A stretch of 64,000 bases of DNA from Limnoperna fortunei. Taxonomy: Eukaryota > Mollusca > Bivalvia > Mytilida > Modiolidae. The notes beneath the pieces are model-generated. The model was given only the letters and a program-made list of their open reading frames with translations, had not been told where the DNA came from and did no database searches. This document shows, one piece after another, positions 34,493-48,700 of this stretch; the stretch's first letter is position 1, and the number at the start of each line of letters is the position of its first letter. Both the position numbers and the translations under genes were made by a program. The stretch lies in assembly GCA_944474755.1 (NCBI GenBank), contig OX104111.1:113342545-113406544 (forward strand), given 5' to 3'.

Positions 34493-37107
34493 TCAGTGCC
34501 ACTGCACCACCCAATGATGTAGGAATAGTTGTGTAATAGTACTGCGTGATACAACGTCAGTGCCACTACACCACCCAATGACGTAGGAATAGTTGTGTAA
34601 TAGTACAGCATGATACAACGTCAGTGCCACTACACCACCCAATGATGTAGGAATAGTTGTGTAATAGTACAGCATGATACAACGTCAGTGCCACTGCACC
34701 ACTCAATGACGTAGGAATAGTTGTGTAATAGTACAGCATGATACAACGTCAGTGCCACTACACCACCCAATGACGTAGGAATAGTTGTGTAATAGTACAG
34801 CATGATACAACGTCAGTGCCACTGCACCACCCAATGATGTAGGAATAGTTGTGTAATAGTACAGCATGATACAACGTCAGTGCCACTGCACCACTCAATG
34901 ACGTAGGAATAGTTGTGTAATAGTACAGCATGATACAACGTCAGTGCCACTACACCACCCAATGATGTAGGAATAGTTGTGTAATAGTACAGCATGATAC
35001 AACGTCAGTGCCACTACACCACCCAATGACGTAGGAATAGTTGTGTAATAGTACAGCATGATACAACGTCAGTGCCACTACACCACCCAATGATGTAGGA
35101 ATAGTTGTGTAATAGTACAGCATGATACAACGTCAGTGCCACTTCACCACCCAATGATGTAGGAATAGTTGTGTAATAGTACAGCATGATACAACGTCAG
35201 TGCCACTACACCACCCAATGATGTAGGAATAGTTGTGTAATAGTACTGCATGATACAACGTCAGTGCCACTACACCACCCAATGATGTAGGAATAGTTGT
35301 GTAATAGTACAGCATGATACAACGTTAGTACCACTGCACCACCCAATGATGTAGGAATAGTTGTGTAATAGTACAGCATGATACAACGTCAGTGCCACTA
35401 CACCACCCAATGACGTAGGAATAGTTGTGTAATAGTACAGCATGATACAACGTCAGTGCCACTACACCACCCAATGATGTAGGAATAGTTGTGTAATAGT
35501 ACAGCATGATACAACGTCAGTGCCACTACACCACCCAATGATGTAGGAATAGTTGTGTAATAGTACAGCATGATACAACGTCAGTGCCACTACACCACCC
35601 AATGATGTAGGAATAGTTGTGTAATAGTACAGCATGATACAACGTCAGTGCCACTACACCACCGAATGACGTAGGAATAGTTGTGTAATAGTACAGCATG
35701 ATACAACGTCAGTGCCACTACACCACCCAATGATGTAGGAATAGTTGTGTAATAGTACAGCATGATACAACGTCAGTGCCACTACACCACCCAATGATGT
35801 AGGAATAGTTGTGTAATAGTACAGCATGATACAACGTCAGTGCCACTACACCACCCAATGATGTAGGAATAGTTGTGTAATAGTACAGCATGATACAACG
35901 TCAGTGCCTCTACACCACTCAATGACGTAGGAATAGTTGTGTAATAGTACAGCATGATACAACGTCAGTGCCACTACACCACCCAATGATGTAGGAATAG
36001 TTGTGTAATAGTACAGCATGATACAACGTCAGTGCCACTACACCACCCAATGACGTAGGAATAGTTGTGTAATAGTACAGCATGATACAACGTCAGTGCC
36101 ACTGCACCACCCAATGATGTAGGAATAGTTGTGTAATAGTACTGCGTGATACAACGTCAGTGCCACTACACCACCCAATGACGTAGGAATAGTTGTGTAA
36201 TAGTACAGCATGATACAACGTCAGTGCCACTACACCACCCAATGATGTAGGAATAGTTGTGTAATAGTACAGCATGATACAACGTCAGTGCCACTGCACC
36301 ACTCAATGACGTAGGAATAGTTGTGTAATAGTACAGCATGATACAACGTCAGTGCCACTACACCACCCAATGACGTAGGAATAGTTGTGTAATAGTACAG
36401 CATGATACAACGTCAGTGCCACTGCACCACCCAATGATGTAGGAATAGTTGTGTAATAGTACAGCATGATACAACGTCAGTGCCACTGCACCACTCAATG
36501 ACGTAGGAATAGTTGTGTAATAGTACAGCATGATACAACGTCAGTGCCACTACACCACCCAATGATGTAGGAATAGTTGTGTAATAGTACAGCATGATAC
36601 AACGTCAGTGCCACTACACCACCCAATGATGTAGGAATAGTTGTGTAATAGTACAGCATGATACAACGTCAGTGCCACTACACCACCCAATGATGTAGGA
36701 ATAGTTGTGTAATAGTACAGCATGATACAACGTCAGTGCCACTTCACCACCCAATGATGTAGGAATAGTTGTGTAATAGTACAGCATGATACAACGTCAG
36801 TGCCACTACACCACCCAATGATGTAGGAATAGTTGTGTAATAGTACTGCATGATACAACGTCAGTGCCACTACACCACCCAATGATGTAGGAATAGTTGT
36901 GTAATAGTACAGCATGATACAACGTTAGTACCACTGCACCACCCAATGATGTAGGAATAGTTGTGTAATAGTACAGCATGATACAACGTCAGTGCCACTA
37001 CACCACCCAATGACGTAGGAATAGTTGTGTAATAGTACAGCATGATACAACGTCAGTGCCACTACACCACTCAATGATGTAGGAATAGTTGTGTAATAGT
37101 ACAGCAT
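34493..37107. repeat. 1600-bp tandem segmental duplication inside the satellite
   Basis: Haplotypes at 34493, 34813, 35133 and 35325 recur at 36093, 36413, 36733 and 36925, offset 1600 bp (25 monomers). They include the CTTCACC variant and the CTGCACCACTCAATGACG pair. Confidence 0.85.
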
Positions 37108-40100
37108 GATACAACGTCAGTGCCACTACACCACCCAATGATGTAGGAATAGTTGTGTAATAGTACAGCATGATACAACGTCAGTGCCACTACACCACCC
37201 AATGATGTAGGAATAGTTGTGTAATAGTACAGCATGATACAACGTCAGTGCCACTACACCACCGAATGACGTAGGAATAGTTGTGTAATAGTACAGCATG
37301 ATACAACGTCAGTGCCACTACACCACCCAATGATGTAGGAATAGTTGTGTAATAGTACAGCATGATACAACGTCAGTGCCACTACACCACCCAATGATGT
37401 AGGAATAGTTGTGTAATAGTACAGCATGATACAACGTCAGTGCCACTACACCACCCAATGATGTAGGAATAGTTGTGTAATAGTACAGCATGATACAACG
37501 TTAGTGCCACTGCACCACCCAATGATGTAGGAATAGTTGTGTAATAGTACAGCATGATACAACGTCAGTGCCACTACACCACCCAATGATGTAGGAATAG
37601 TTGTGTAATAGTACAGCATGATACAACGTCAGTGCCACTACACCACTCAATGATGTAGGAATAGTTGTGTAATAGTACAGCATGATACAACGTCAGTGCC
37701 ACTACACCACCCAATGATGTAGGAATAGTTGTGTAATAGTACAGCATGATACAACGTCAGTGCCACTACACCACCCAATGATGTAGGAATAGTTGTGTAA
37801 TAGTACAGCATGATACAACGTCAGTGCCACTACACCACCCAATGATGTAGGAATAGTTGTGTAATAGTACAGCATGATACAACGTTAGTGCCACTGCACC
37901 ACCCAATGATGTAGGAATAGTTGTGTAATAGTACAGCATGATACAACGTCAGTGCCACTACACCACCCAATGATGTAGGAATAGTTGTGTAATAGTACAG
38001 CATGATACAACGTCAGTGCCACTACACCACCCAATGACGTAGGAATAGTTGTGTAATAGTACAGCATGATACAACGTCAGTGCCACTACACCACCCAATG
38101 ATGTAGGAATAGTTGTGTAATAGTACAGCATGATACAACGTCAGTGCCACTACACCACCCAATGATGTAGGAATAGTTGTGTAATAGTACAGCATGATAC
38201 AACGTCAATGCCACTACACCACCCAATGAGGTAGGAATAGTTGTGTAATAGTACAGCATGATACAACGTCAGTGCCACTGCACCACCCAATGATGTAGGA
38301 ATAGTTACAGCATGATACAACGTCAGTGCCACTACACCACCCAACGATGTAGGAATAGTTACAGCATGATACAACGTCAGTGCCACTACACCACCCAATG
38401 ATGTAGGAATAGTTGTGTAATAGTACAGCATGATACAACGTCAGTGCCACTACACCACCCAATGATGTAGGAATAGTTGTGTAATAGTACAGCATGATAC
38501 AACGTCAGTGCCACTTCACCACCCAATGATGTAGGAATAGTTGTGTAATAGTACAGCATGATACAACGTCAGTGCCACTACACCACCCAATGATGTAGGA
38601 ATAGTTGTGTAATAGTACTGCATGATACAACGTCAGTGCCACTACACCACCCAATGATGTAGGAATAGTTGTGTAATAGTACAGCATGATACAACGTTAG
38701 TACCACTGCACCACCCAATGATGTAGGAATAGTTGTGTAATAGTACAGCATGATACAACGTCAGTGCCACTACACCACCCAATGACGTAGGAATAGTTGT
38801 GTAATAGTACAGCATGATACAACGTCAGTGCCACTACACCACCCAATGATGTAGGAATAGTTGTGTAATAGTACAGCATGATACAACGTCAGTGCCACTA
38901 CACCACCCAATGATGTAGGAATAGTTGTGTAATAGTACAGCATGATACAACGTCAGTGCCACTACACCACCCAATGATGTAGGAATAGTTGTGTAATAGT
39001 ACAGCATGATACAACGTCAGTGCCACTACACCACCGAATGACGTAGGAATAGTTGTGTAATAGTACAGCATGATACAACGTCAGTGCCACTACACCACCC
39101 AATGATGTAGGAATAGTTGTGTAATAGTACAGCATGATACAACGTCAGTGCCACTACACCACCCAATGATGTAGGAATAGTTGTGTAATAGTACAGCATG
39201 ATACAACGTCAGTGCCACTACACCACCCAATGATGTAGGAATAGTTGTGTAATAGTACAGCATGATACAACGTTAGTGCCACTGCACCACCCAATGATGT
39301 AGGAATAGTTGTGTAATAGTACAGCATGATACAACGTCAGTGCCACTACACCACCCAATGATGTAGGAATAGTTGTGTAATAGTACAGCATGATACAACG
39401 TCAGTGCCACTACACCACTCAATGATGTAGGAATAGTTGTGTAATAGTACAGCATGATACAACGTCAGTGCCACTACACCACCCAATGATGTAGGAATAG
39501 TTGTGTAATAGTACAGCATGATACAACGTCAGTGCCACTACACCACCCAATGATGTAGGAATAGTTGTGTAATAGTACAGCATGATACAACGTCAGTGCC
39601 ACTACACCACCCAATGATGTAGGAATAGTTGTGTAATAGTACAGCATGATACAACGTTAGTGCCACTGCACCACCCAATGATGTAGGAATAGTTGTGTAA
39701 TAGTACAGCATGATACAACGTCAGTGCCACTACACCACCCAATGATGTAGGAATAGTTGTGTAATAGTACAGCATGATACAACGTCAGTGCCACTACACC
39801 ACCCAATGACGTAGGAATAGTTGTGTAATAGTACAGCATGATACAACGTCAGTGCCACTACACCACCCAATGATGTAGGAATAGTTGTGTAATAGTACAG
39901 CATGATACAACGTCAGTGCCACTACACCACCCAATGATGTAGGAATAGTTGTGTAATAGTACAGCATGATACAACGTCAATGCCACTACACCACCCAATG
40001 AGGTAGGAATAGTTGTGTAATAGTACAGCATGATACAACGTCAGTGCCACTGCACCACCCAATGATGTAGGAATAGTTACAGCATGATACAACGTCAGTG

Positions 40101-40267
40101 CCACTACACCACCCAACGATGTAGGAATAGTTACAGCATGATACAACGTCAGTGCCACTACACCACCCAATGATGTAGGAATAGTTGTGTAATAGTACAG
40201 CATGATACAACGTCAGTGCCACTGCACCACCCAATGATGTAGGAATAGTTGTGTAATAGTACAGCAT
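36733..40267. repeat. 1772-bp tandem segmental duplication inside the satellite
   Basis: Haplotypes at 36733, 36925, 37501, 37885, 38150 and 38214 recur at 38505, 38697, 39273, 39657, 39922 and 39986, offset 1772 bp (26 full plus two short monomers). It overlaps the 1600-bp duplication at its left end, so duplications are layered. Confidence 0.85.
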
Positions 40268-43200
40268 GATACAACGTCAGTGCCACTACACCACCCAATG
40301 ATGTAGGAATAGTTGTGTAATAGTACAGCATGATACAACGTCAGTGCCTCTACACCACTCAATGATGTAGGAATAGTTGTGAAATAGTACAGCATGATAC
40401 AACGTCAGTGCCACTTCACCACCCAATGATGTAGGAATAGTTGTGTAATAGTACTGCATGATACAACGTCAGTGCCACTACACCACCCAATGATGTAGGA
40501 ATAGTTGTGTAATAGTACAGCATGATACAACGTTAGTGCCACTACACCACCCAATGATGTAGGAATAGTTGTGTAATAGTACAGCATGATACAACGTCAG
40601 TGCCACTGCACCACCCAATGATGTAGGAATAGTTGTGTAATAGTACTGCATGATACAACGTCAGTGCCACTACACCACCCAATGATGTAGGAATAGTTGT
40701 GTAATAGTACAGCATGATACAACGTTAGTGCCACTACACCACCCAATGATGTAGGAATAGTTGTGTAATAGTACAGCATGATACAACGTCAGTGCCACTG
40801 CACCACCCAATGATGTAGGAATAGTTGTGTAATAGTACAGCATGATACAACGTCAGTGCCTCTACACCACCCAATGATGTAGGAATAGTTGTGAAATAGT
40901 ACAGCATGATACAACGTCAGTGCCACTACACCACCCAATGATGTAGGAATAGTTGTGTAATAGTACTGCGTGATACAACGTCAGTGCCACTACACCACCC
41001 AATGATGTAGGAATAGTTGTGTAATAGTACTGCATGATACAGCGTCAGTGCCACTGCACCACCCAATGATGTAGGAATAGTTGTGTAATAGTACAGCATG
41101 ATACAACGTCAGTGCCACTACACCACCCAATGATGTAGGAATAGTTGTGTAATAGTACAGCATGATACAACGTCAGTGCCTCTACACCACTCAATGATGT
41201 AGGAATAGTTGTGAAATAGTACAGCATGATACAACGTCAGTGCCACTGCACCACCCAATGATGTAGGAATAGTTGTGTAATAGTACAGCATGATACAACG
41301 TTAGTACCACTGCACCACCCAATGATGTAGGAATAGTTGTGTAATAGTACAGCATGATACAACGTTAGTGCCACTGCACCACCCAATGATGTAGGAATAG
41401 TTGTGTAATAGTACAGCATGATACAACGTCAGTGCCACTACGCCACCCAATGACGTAGGAATAGTTGTGTAATAGTACAGCATGATACAACGTCAGTGCC
41501 ACTACACCACCGAATGAAGAAGGAATAGTTGTGTAATAGTACTGCATGATACAACGTCAGTGCCACTACACCACCCAATGACGTAGGAATAGTTGTGTAA
41601 TAGTACAGCATGATACAACGTCAGTGCCACTACACCACCCAATGACGTAGGAATAGTTGTGTAATAGTACAGCATGATACAACGTCAGTGCCACTACACC
41701 ACCCAATGATGTAAGAATAGTTGTGTAATAGTACAGCATGATACAACGTCAGTGCCACTACACCACCCAATGATGTAAGAATAGTTGTGTAATAGTACAG
41801 CATGATACAACGTCAGTGCCACTACACCACCCAATGATGTAGGAATAGTTGTGTAATAGTACAGCATGATACAACGTCAGTGCCACTACACCACCCAATG
41901 ATGTAAGAATAGTTGTGTAATAGTACAGCATGATACAACGTCAGTGCCACTGCACCACCCAATGAGGTAGGAATAGTTGTGTAATAGTACAGCATGATAC
42001 AACGTCAGTGCCACTACACCACCCAATGACGTAGGAATAGTTGTGTAATAGTACAGCATGATACAACGTCAGTGCCTCTACACCACCCAATGATGTAGGA
42101 ATAGTTGTGTAATAGTACAGCATGATACAACGTCAGTGCCTCTACACCACCCAATGATGTAGGAATAGTTGTGAAATAGTACAGCATGATACAACGTCAG
42201 TGCCACTGCACCACCCAATGACGTAGGAATAGTTGTGAAATAGTACAGCATGATACAACGTCAGTGCCACTACACCACCCAATGATGTAGGAATAGTTGT
42301 GTAATAGTACAGCATGATACAACGTCAGTGCCTCTACACCACCCAATGATGTAGGAATAGTTGTGAAATAGTACAGCATGATACAACGTCAGTGCCACTA
42401 CACCACCCAATGATGTAGGAATAGTTGTGTAATAGTACTGCGTGATACAACGTCAGTGCCACTACACCACCCAATGATGTAGGAATAGTTGTGTAATAGT
42501 ACTGCATGATACAACGTCAGTGCCACTACACCACCCAATGATGTAGGAATAGTTGTGTAATAGTACAGCATGATACAACGTCAGTGCCACTACGCCACCC
42601 AATGACGTAGGAATAGTTGTGTAATAGTACAGCATGATACAACGTCAGTGCCTCTACACCACTCAATGATGTAGGAATAGTTGTGAAATAGTACAGCATG
42701 ATACAACGTCAGTGCCACTGCACCACCCAATGATGTAGGAATAGTTGTGTAATAGTACAGCATGATACAACGTCAGTGCCTCTACACCACTCAATGATGT
42801 AGGAATAGTTGTGTAATAGTACAGCATGATACAACGTCAGTGCCTCTACACCACCCAATGATGTAGGAATAGTTGTGTAATAGTACAGCATGATACAACG
42901 TCAGTGCCACTACACCACCCAATGATGTAGGAATAGTTACAGCATGATACAACGTCAGTGCCACTGCACCACCCAATGATGTAGGAATAGTTGTGAAATA
43001 GTACAGCATGATACAACGTCAGTGCCACTACTCCACCCAATGATGTAGGAATAGTTGTGTAATAGTACAGCATGATACAACGTCAGTGCCACTACGCCAC
43101 CCAATGACGTAGGAATAGTTGTGTAATAGTACAGCATGATACAACGTCAGTGCCACTACACCACCCAATGATGTAGGAATAGTTGTGTAATAGTACAGCA

Positions 43201-44345
43201 TGATACAACGTCAGTGCCACTACACCACCCAATGATGTAGGAATAGTTGTGTAATAGTACTGCGTGATACAACGTCAGTGCCACTACACCACCCAATGAT
43301 GTAGGAATAGTTGTGTAATAGTACTGCATGATACAACGTCAGTGCCACTACACCACCCAATGATGTAGGAATAGTTGTGTAATAGTACAGCATGATACAA
43401 CGTCAGTGCCACTACACCACCCAATGATGTAGGAATAGTTGTGTAATAGTACAGCATGATACAACGTCAGTGCCACTGCACCACCCAATGATGTAGGAAT
43501 AGTTGTGTAATAGTACAGCATGATACAACGTCAGTGCCACTACACCACCCAATGATGTAGGAATAGTTGTGTAATAGTACAGCATGATACAACGTTAGTG
43601 CCACTGCACCACCCAATGATGTAGGAATAGTTGTGTAATAGTACAGCATGATACAACGTTAGTGCCACTGCACCACCCAATGATGTAGGAATAGTTGTGT
43701 AATAGTACAGCATGATACAACGTCAGTGCCACTACACCACCCAATGATGTAGGAATAGTTGTGTAATAGTACTGCATGATACAACGTCAGTGCCACTACA
43801 CCACCCAATGATGTAGGAATAGTTGTGTAATAGTACAGCATGATACAACGTCAGTGCCACTACACCACCCAATGATGTAGGAATAGTTGTGTAATAGTAC
43901 AGCATGATACAACGTTAGTGCCACTGCACCACCCAATGATGTAGGAATAGTTGTGTAATAGTACAGCATGATACAACGTCAATGCCACTACACCACCCAA
44001 TGAGGTAGGAATAGTTGTGTAATAGTACAGCATGATACAACGTCAGTGCCACTACACCACCCAATGATGTAGGAATAGTTGTGTAATAGTACAGCATGAT
44101 ACAACGTCAGTGCCACTACACCACCCAATGATGTAGGAATAGTTGTGTAATAGTACTGCGTGATACAACGTCAGTGCCACTACACCACCCAATGACGTAG
44201 GAATAGTTGTGTAATAGTACAGCATGATACAACGTCAGTGCCACTACACCACCCAATGATGTAGGAATAGTTGTGTAATAGTACAGCATGATACAACGTC
44301 AGTGCCACTACACCACCCAATGATGTAGGAATAGTTGTGAAATAG
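40213..44345. repeat. Satellite domain rich in the GTGAAAT sub-family
   Basis: Monomers reading GTTGTGAAATAGTAC, often with CCTCTACACCAC, are scattered through this block and are effectively absent from 15.65-40.2 kb. They reappear at about 53.47-62.65 kb but not between roughly 44.4 and 53.4 kb. Confidence 0.8.
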
Positions 44346-45705
44346 TACAGCATGATACAACGTCAGTGCCACTACACCACCCAATGACGTAGGAATAGTT
44401 GTGTAATAGTACAGCATGATACAACGTCAGTGCCACTACACCACCCAATGATGTAGGAATAGTTGTGTAATAGTACAGCATGATACAACGTCAGTGCCTC
44501 TACACCACTCAATGACGTAGGAATAGTTGTGTAATAGTACAGCATGATACAACGTCAGTGCCACTACACCACCCAATGATGTAGGAATAGTTGTGTAATA
44601 GTACAGCATGATACAACGTCAGTGCCACTACACCACCCAATGATGTAGGAATAGTTGTGTAATAGTACAGCATGATACAACGTCAGTGCCACTACACCAC
44701 CCAATGATGTAGGAATAGTTGTGTAATAGTACAGCATGATACAACGTCAGTGCCACTACACCACCCAATGATGTAGGAATAGTTGTGTAATAGTACAGCA
44801 TGATACAACGTCAGTGCCACTACACCACCCAATGATGTAGGAATAGTTGTGTAATAGTACAGCATGATACAACGTCAGTGCCACTACACCACCCAATGAT
44901 GTAGGAATAGTTGTGTAATAGTACAGCATGATACAACGTCAGTGCCACTACACCACCCAATGATGTAGGAATAGTTGTGTAATAGTACTGCATGATACAA
45001 CGTCAGTGCCACTACACCACCCAATGATGTAGGAATAGTTGTGTAATAGTACAGCATGATACAACGTTAGTGCCACTGCACCACCCAATGATGTAGGGAT
45101 AGTTGTGTAATAGTACAGCATGATACAACGTCAGTGCCACTACACCACCCAATGATGTAGGAATAGTTGTGTAATAGTACAGCATGATACAACGTCAGTG
45201 CCACTACACCACCCAATGATGTAGGAATAGTTGTGTAATAGTACAGCATGATACAACGTCAATGCCACTACGCCACCCAATGACGTAGGAATAGTTGTGT
45301 AATAGTACAGCATGATACAACGTCAATGCCACTACGCCACCCAATGACGTAGGAATAGTTGTGTAATAGTACTGCATGATACAACGTCAGTGCCACTACT
45401 CCACCCAATGATGTAGGAATAGTTGTGTAATAGTACAGCATGATACAACGTCAATGCCACTACACCACCCAATGAGGTAGGAATAGTTGTGTAATAGTAC
45501 AGCATGATACAACGTCAGTGCCACTGCACCACCCAATGATGTAGGAATAGTTACAGCATGATACAACGTCAGTGCCACTACACCACCCAATGACGTAGGA
45601 ATAGTTGTGTAATAGTACAGCATGATACAACGTCAGTGCCACTACACCACCCAATGATGTAGGAATAGTTGTGTAATAGTACAGCATGATACAACGTCAG
45701 TGCCA

Positions 45706-48700
45706 CTACACCACCCAATGATGTAGGAATAGTTGTGTAATAGTACAGCATGATACAACGTCAATGCCACTACACCACCCAATGAGGTAGGAATAGTTGT
45801 GTAATAGTACAGCATGATACAACGTCAGTGCCACTGCACCACCCAATGATGTAGGAATAGTTACAGCATGATACAACGTCAGTGCCACTACACCACCCAA
45901 CGATGTAGGAATAGTTACAGCATGATACAACGTCAGTGCCACTACACCACCCAATGATGTAGGAATAGTTGTGTAATAGTACAGCATGATACAACGTCAG
46001 TGCCACTGCACCACCCAATGATGTAGGAATAGTTGTGTAATAGTACAGCATGATACAACGTCAGTGCCACTACACCACCCAATGACGTAGGAATAGTTGT
46101 GTAATAGTACAGCATGATACAACGTCAGTGCCACTACGCCACCCAATGACGTAGGAATAGTTGTGTAATAGTACAGCATGATACAACGTCAGTGCCACTA
46201 CACCACCCAATGATGTAGGAATAGTTGTGTAATAGTACAGCATGATACAACGTCAGTGCCACTACACCACCCAATGATGTAGGAATAGTTGTGTAATAGT
46301 ACTGCGTGATACAACGTCAGTGCCACTACACCACCCAATGATGTAGGAATAGTTGTGTAATAGTACTGCATGATACAACGTCAGTGCCACTACACCACCC
46401 AATGATGTAGGAATAGTTGTGTAATAGTACAGCATGATACAACGTCAGTGCCACTACACCACCCAATGATGTAGGAATAGTTGTGTAATAGTACAGCATG
46501 ATACAACGTTAGTGCCACTGCACCACCCAATGATGTAGGAATAGTTGTGTAATAGTACTTCGTGATACAACGTCAGTGCCACTACACCACCCAATGACGT
46601 AGGAATAGTTGTGTAAAAGTACAGCATGATACAACGTCAGTGCCTCTACACCACTCAATGATGTAGGAATAGTTGTGTAATAGTACAGCATGATACAACG
46701 TTAGTACCACTACACCACCCAATGATGTAGGAATAGTTGTGTAATAGTACAGCATGATACAACGTCAGTGCCACTACACCACCCAATGATGTAGGAATAG
46801 TTGTGTAATAGTACAGCATGATACAACGTCAGTGCCACTACACCACCCAATGATGTAGGAATAGTTGTGTAATAGTACTGCATGATACAACGTCAGTGCC
46901 ACTACACCACCCAATGATGTAGGAATAGTTGTGTAATAGTACAGCATGATACAACGTCAGTGCCACTACACCACCCAATGATGTAGGAATAGTTGTGTAA
47001 TAGTACAGCATGATACAACGTCAGTGCCACTGCACCACCCAATGATGTAGGAATAGTTGTGTAATAGTACAGCATGATACAACGTCAGTGCCACTACACC
47101 ACTCAATGATGTAGGAATAGTTGTGTAATAGTACAGCATGATACAACGTCAGTGCCACTACACCACCCAATGATGTAGGAATAGTTGTGTAATAGTACAG
47201 CATGATACAACGTCAGTGCCACTACACCACCCAATGATGTAGGAATAGTTGTGTAATAGTACAGCATGATACAACGTCAGTGCCACTACACCACCCAATG
47301 ATGTAGGAATAGTTGTGTAATAGTACAGCATGATACAACGTCAGTGCCACTGCACCACCCAATGATGTAGGAATAGTTGTGTAATAGTACTGCGTGATAC
47401 AACGTCAGTGCCACTACACCACCCAATGATGTAGGAATAGTTGTGTAATAGTACAGCATGATACAACGTCAGTGCCACTACACCACCCAATGATGTAGGA
47501 ATAGTTGTGTAATAGTACAGCATGATACAACGTCAGTGCCACTGCACCACCCAATGATGTAGGAATAGTTGTGTAATAGTACAGCATGATACAACGTCAG
47601 TGCCACTACACCACTCAATGATGTAGGAATAGTTGTGTAATAGTACAGCATGATACAACGTCAGTGCCACTACACCACCCAATGATGTAGGAATAGTTGT
47701 GTAATAGTACAGCATGATACAACGTCAGTGCCACTACACCACCCAATGATGTAGGAATAGTTGTGTAATAGTACAGCATGATACAACGTTAGTGCCACTG
47801 CACCACCCAATGATGTAGGAATAGTTGTGTAATAGTACAGCATGATACAACGTCAGTGCCACTACACCACCCAATGATGTAGGAATAGTTGTGTAATAGT
47901 ACAGCATGATACAACGTCAGTGCCACTACACCACCCAATGATGTAGGAATAGTTGTGTAATAGTACAGCATGATACAACGTCAGTGCCACTACACCACCC
48001 AATGATGTAGGAATAGTTGTGTAATAGTACAGCATGATACAACGTCAGTGCCACTACACCACCCAATGATGTAGGAATAGTTGTGTAATAGTACAGCATG
48101 ATACAACGTCAGTGCCACTACACCACCCAACGATGTAGGAATAGTTACAGCATGATACAACGTCAGTGCCACTACACCACCCAATGATGTAGGAATAGTT
48201 GTGTAATAGTACAGCATGATACAACGTCAGTGCCACTACACCACCCAATGATGTAGGAATAGTTGTGTAATAGTACAGCATGATACAACGTCAGTGCCAC
48301 TACACCACCCAATGATGTAGGAATAGTTGTGTAATAGTACAGCATGATACAACGTCAGTGCCACTGCACCACCCAATGACGTAGGAATAGTTGTGTAATA
48401 GTACAGCATGATACAACGTCAGTGCCACTGCACCACCCAATGATGTAGGAATAGTTGTGTAATAGTACAGCATGATACAACATCAGTGCCACTACACCAC
48501 TCAATGATGTAGGAATAGTTGTGTAATAGTACAGCATGATACAACGTCAGTGCCACTACACCACCCAATGATGTAGGAATAGTTGTGTAATAGTACAGCA
48601 TGATACAACGTCAGTGCCACTACACCACCCAATGATGTAGGAATAGTTGTGTAATAGTACTGCATGATACAACGTCAGTGCCACTACACCACCCAATGAT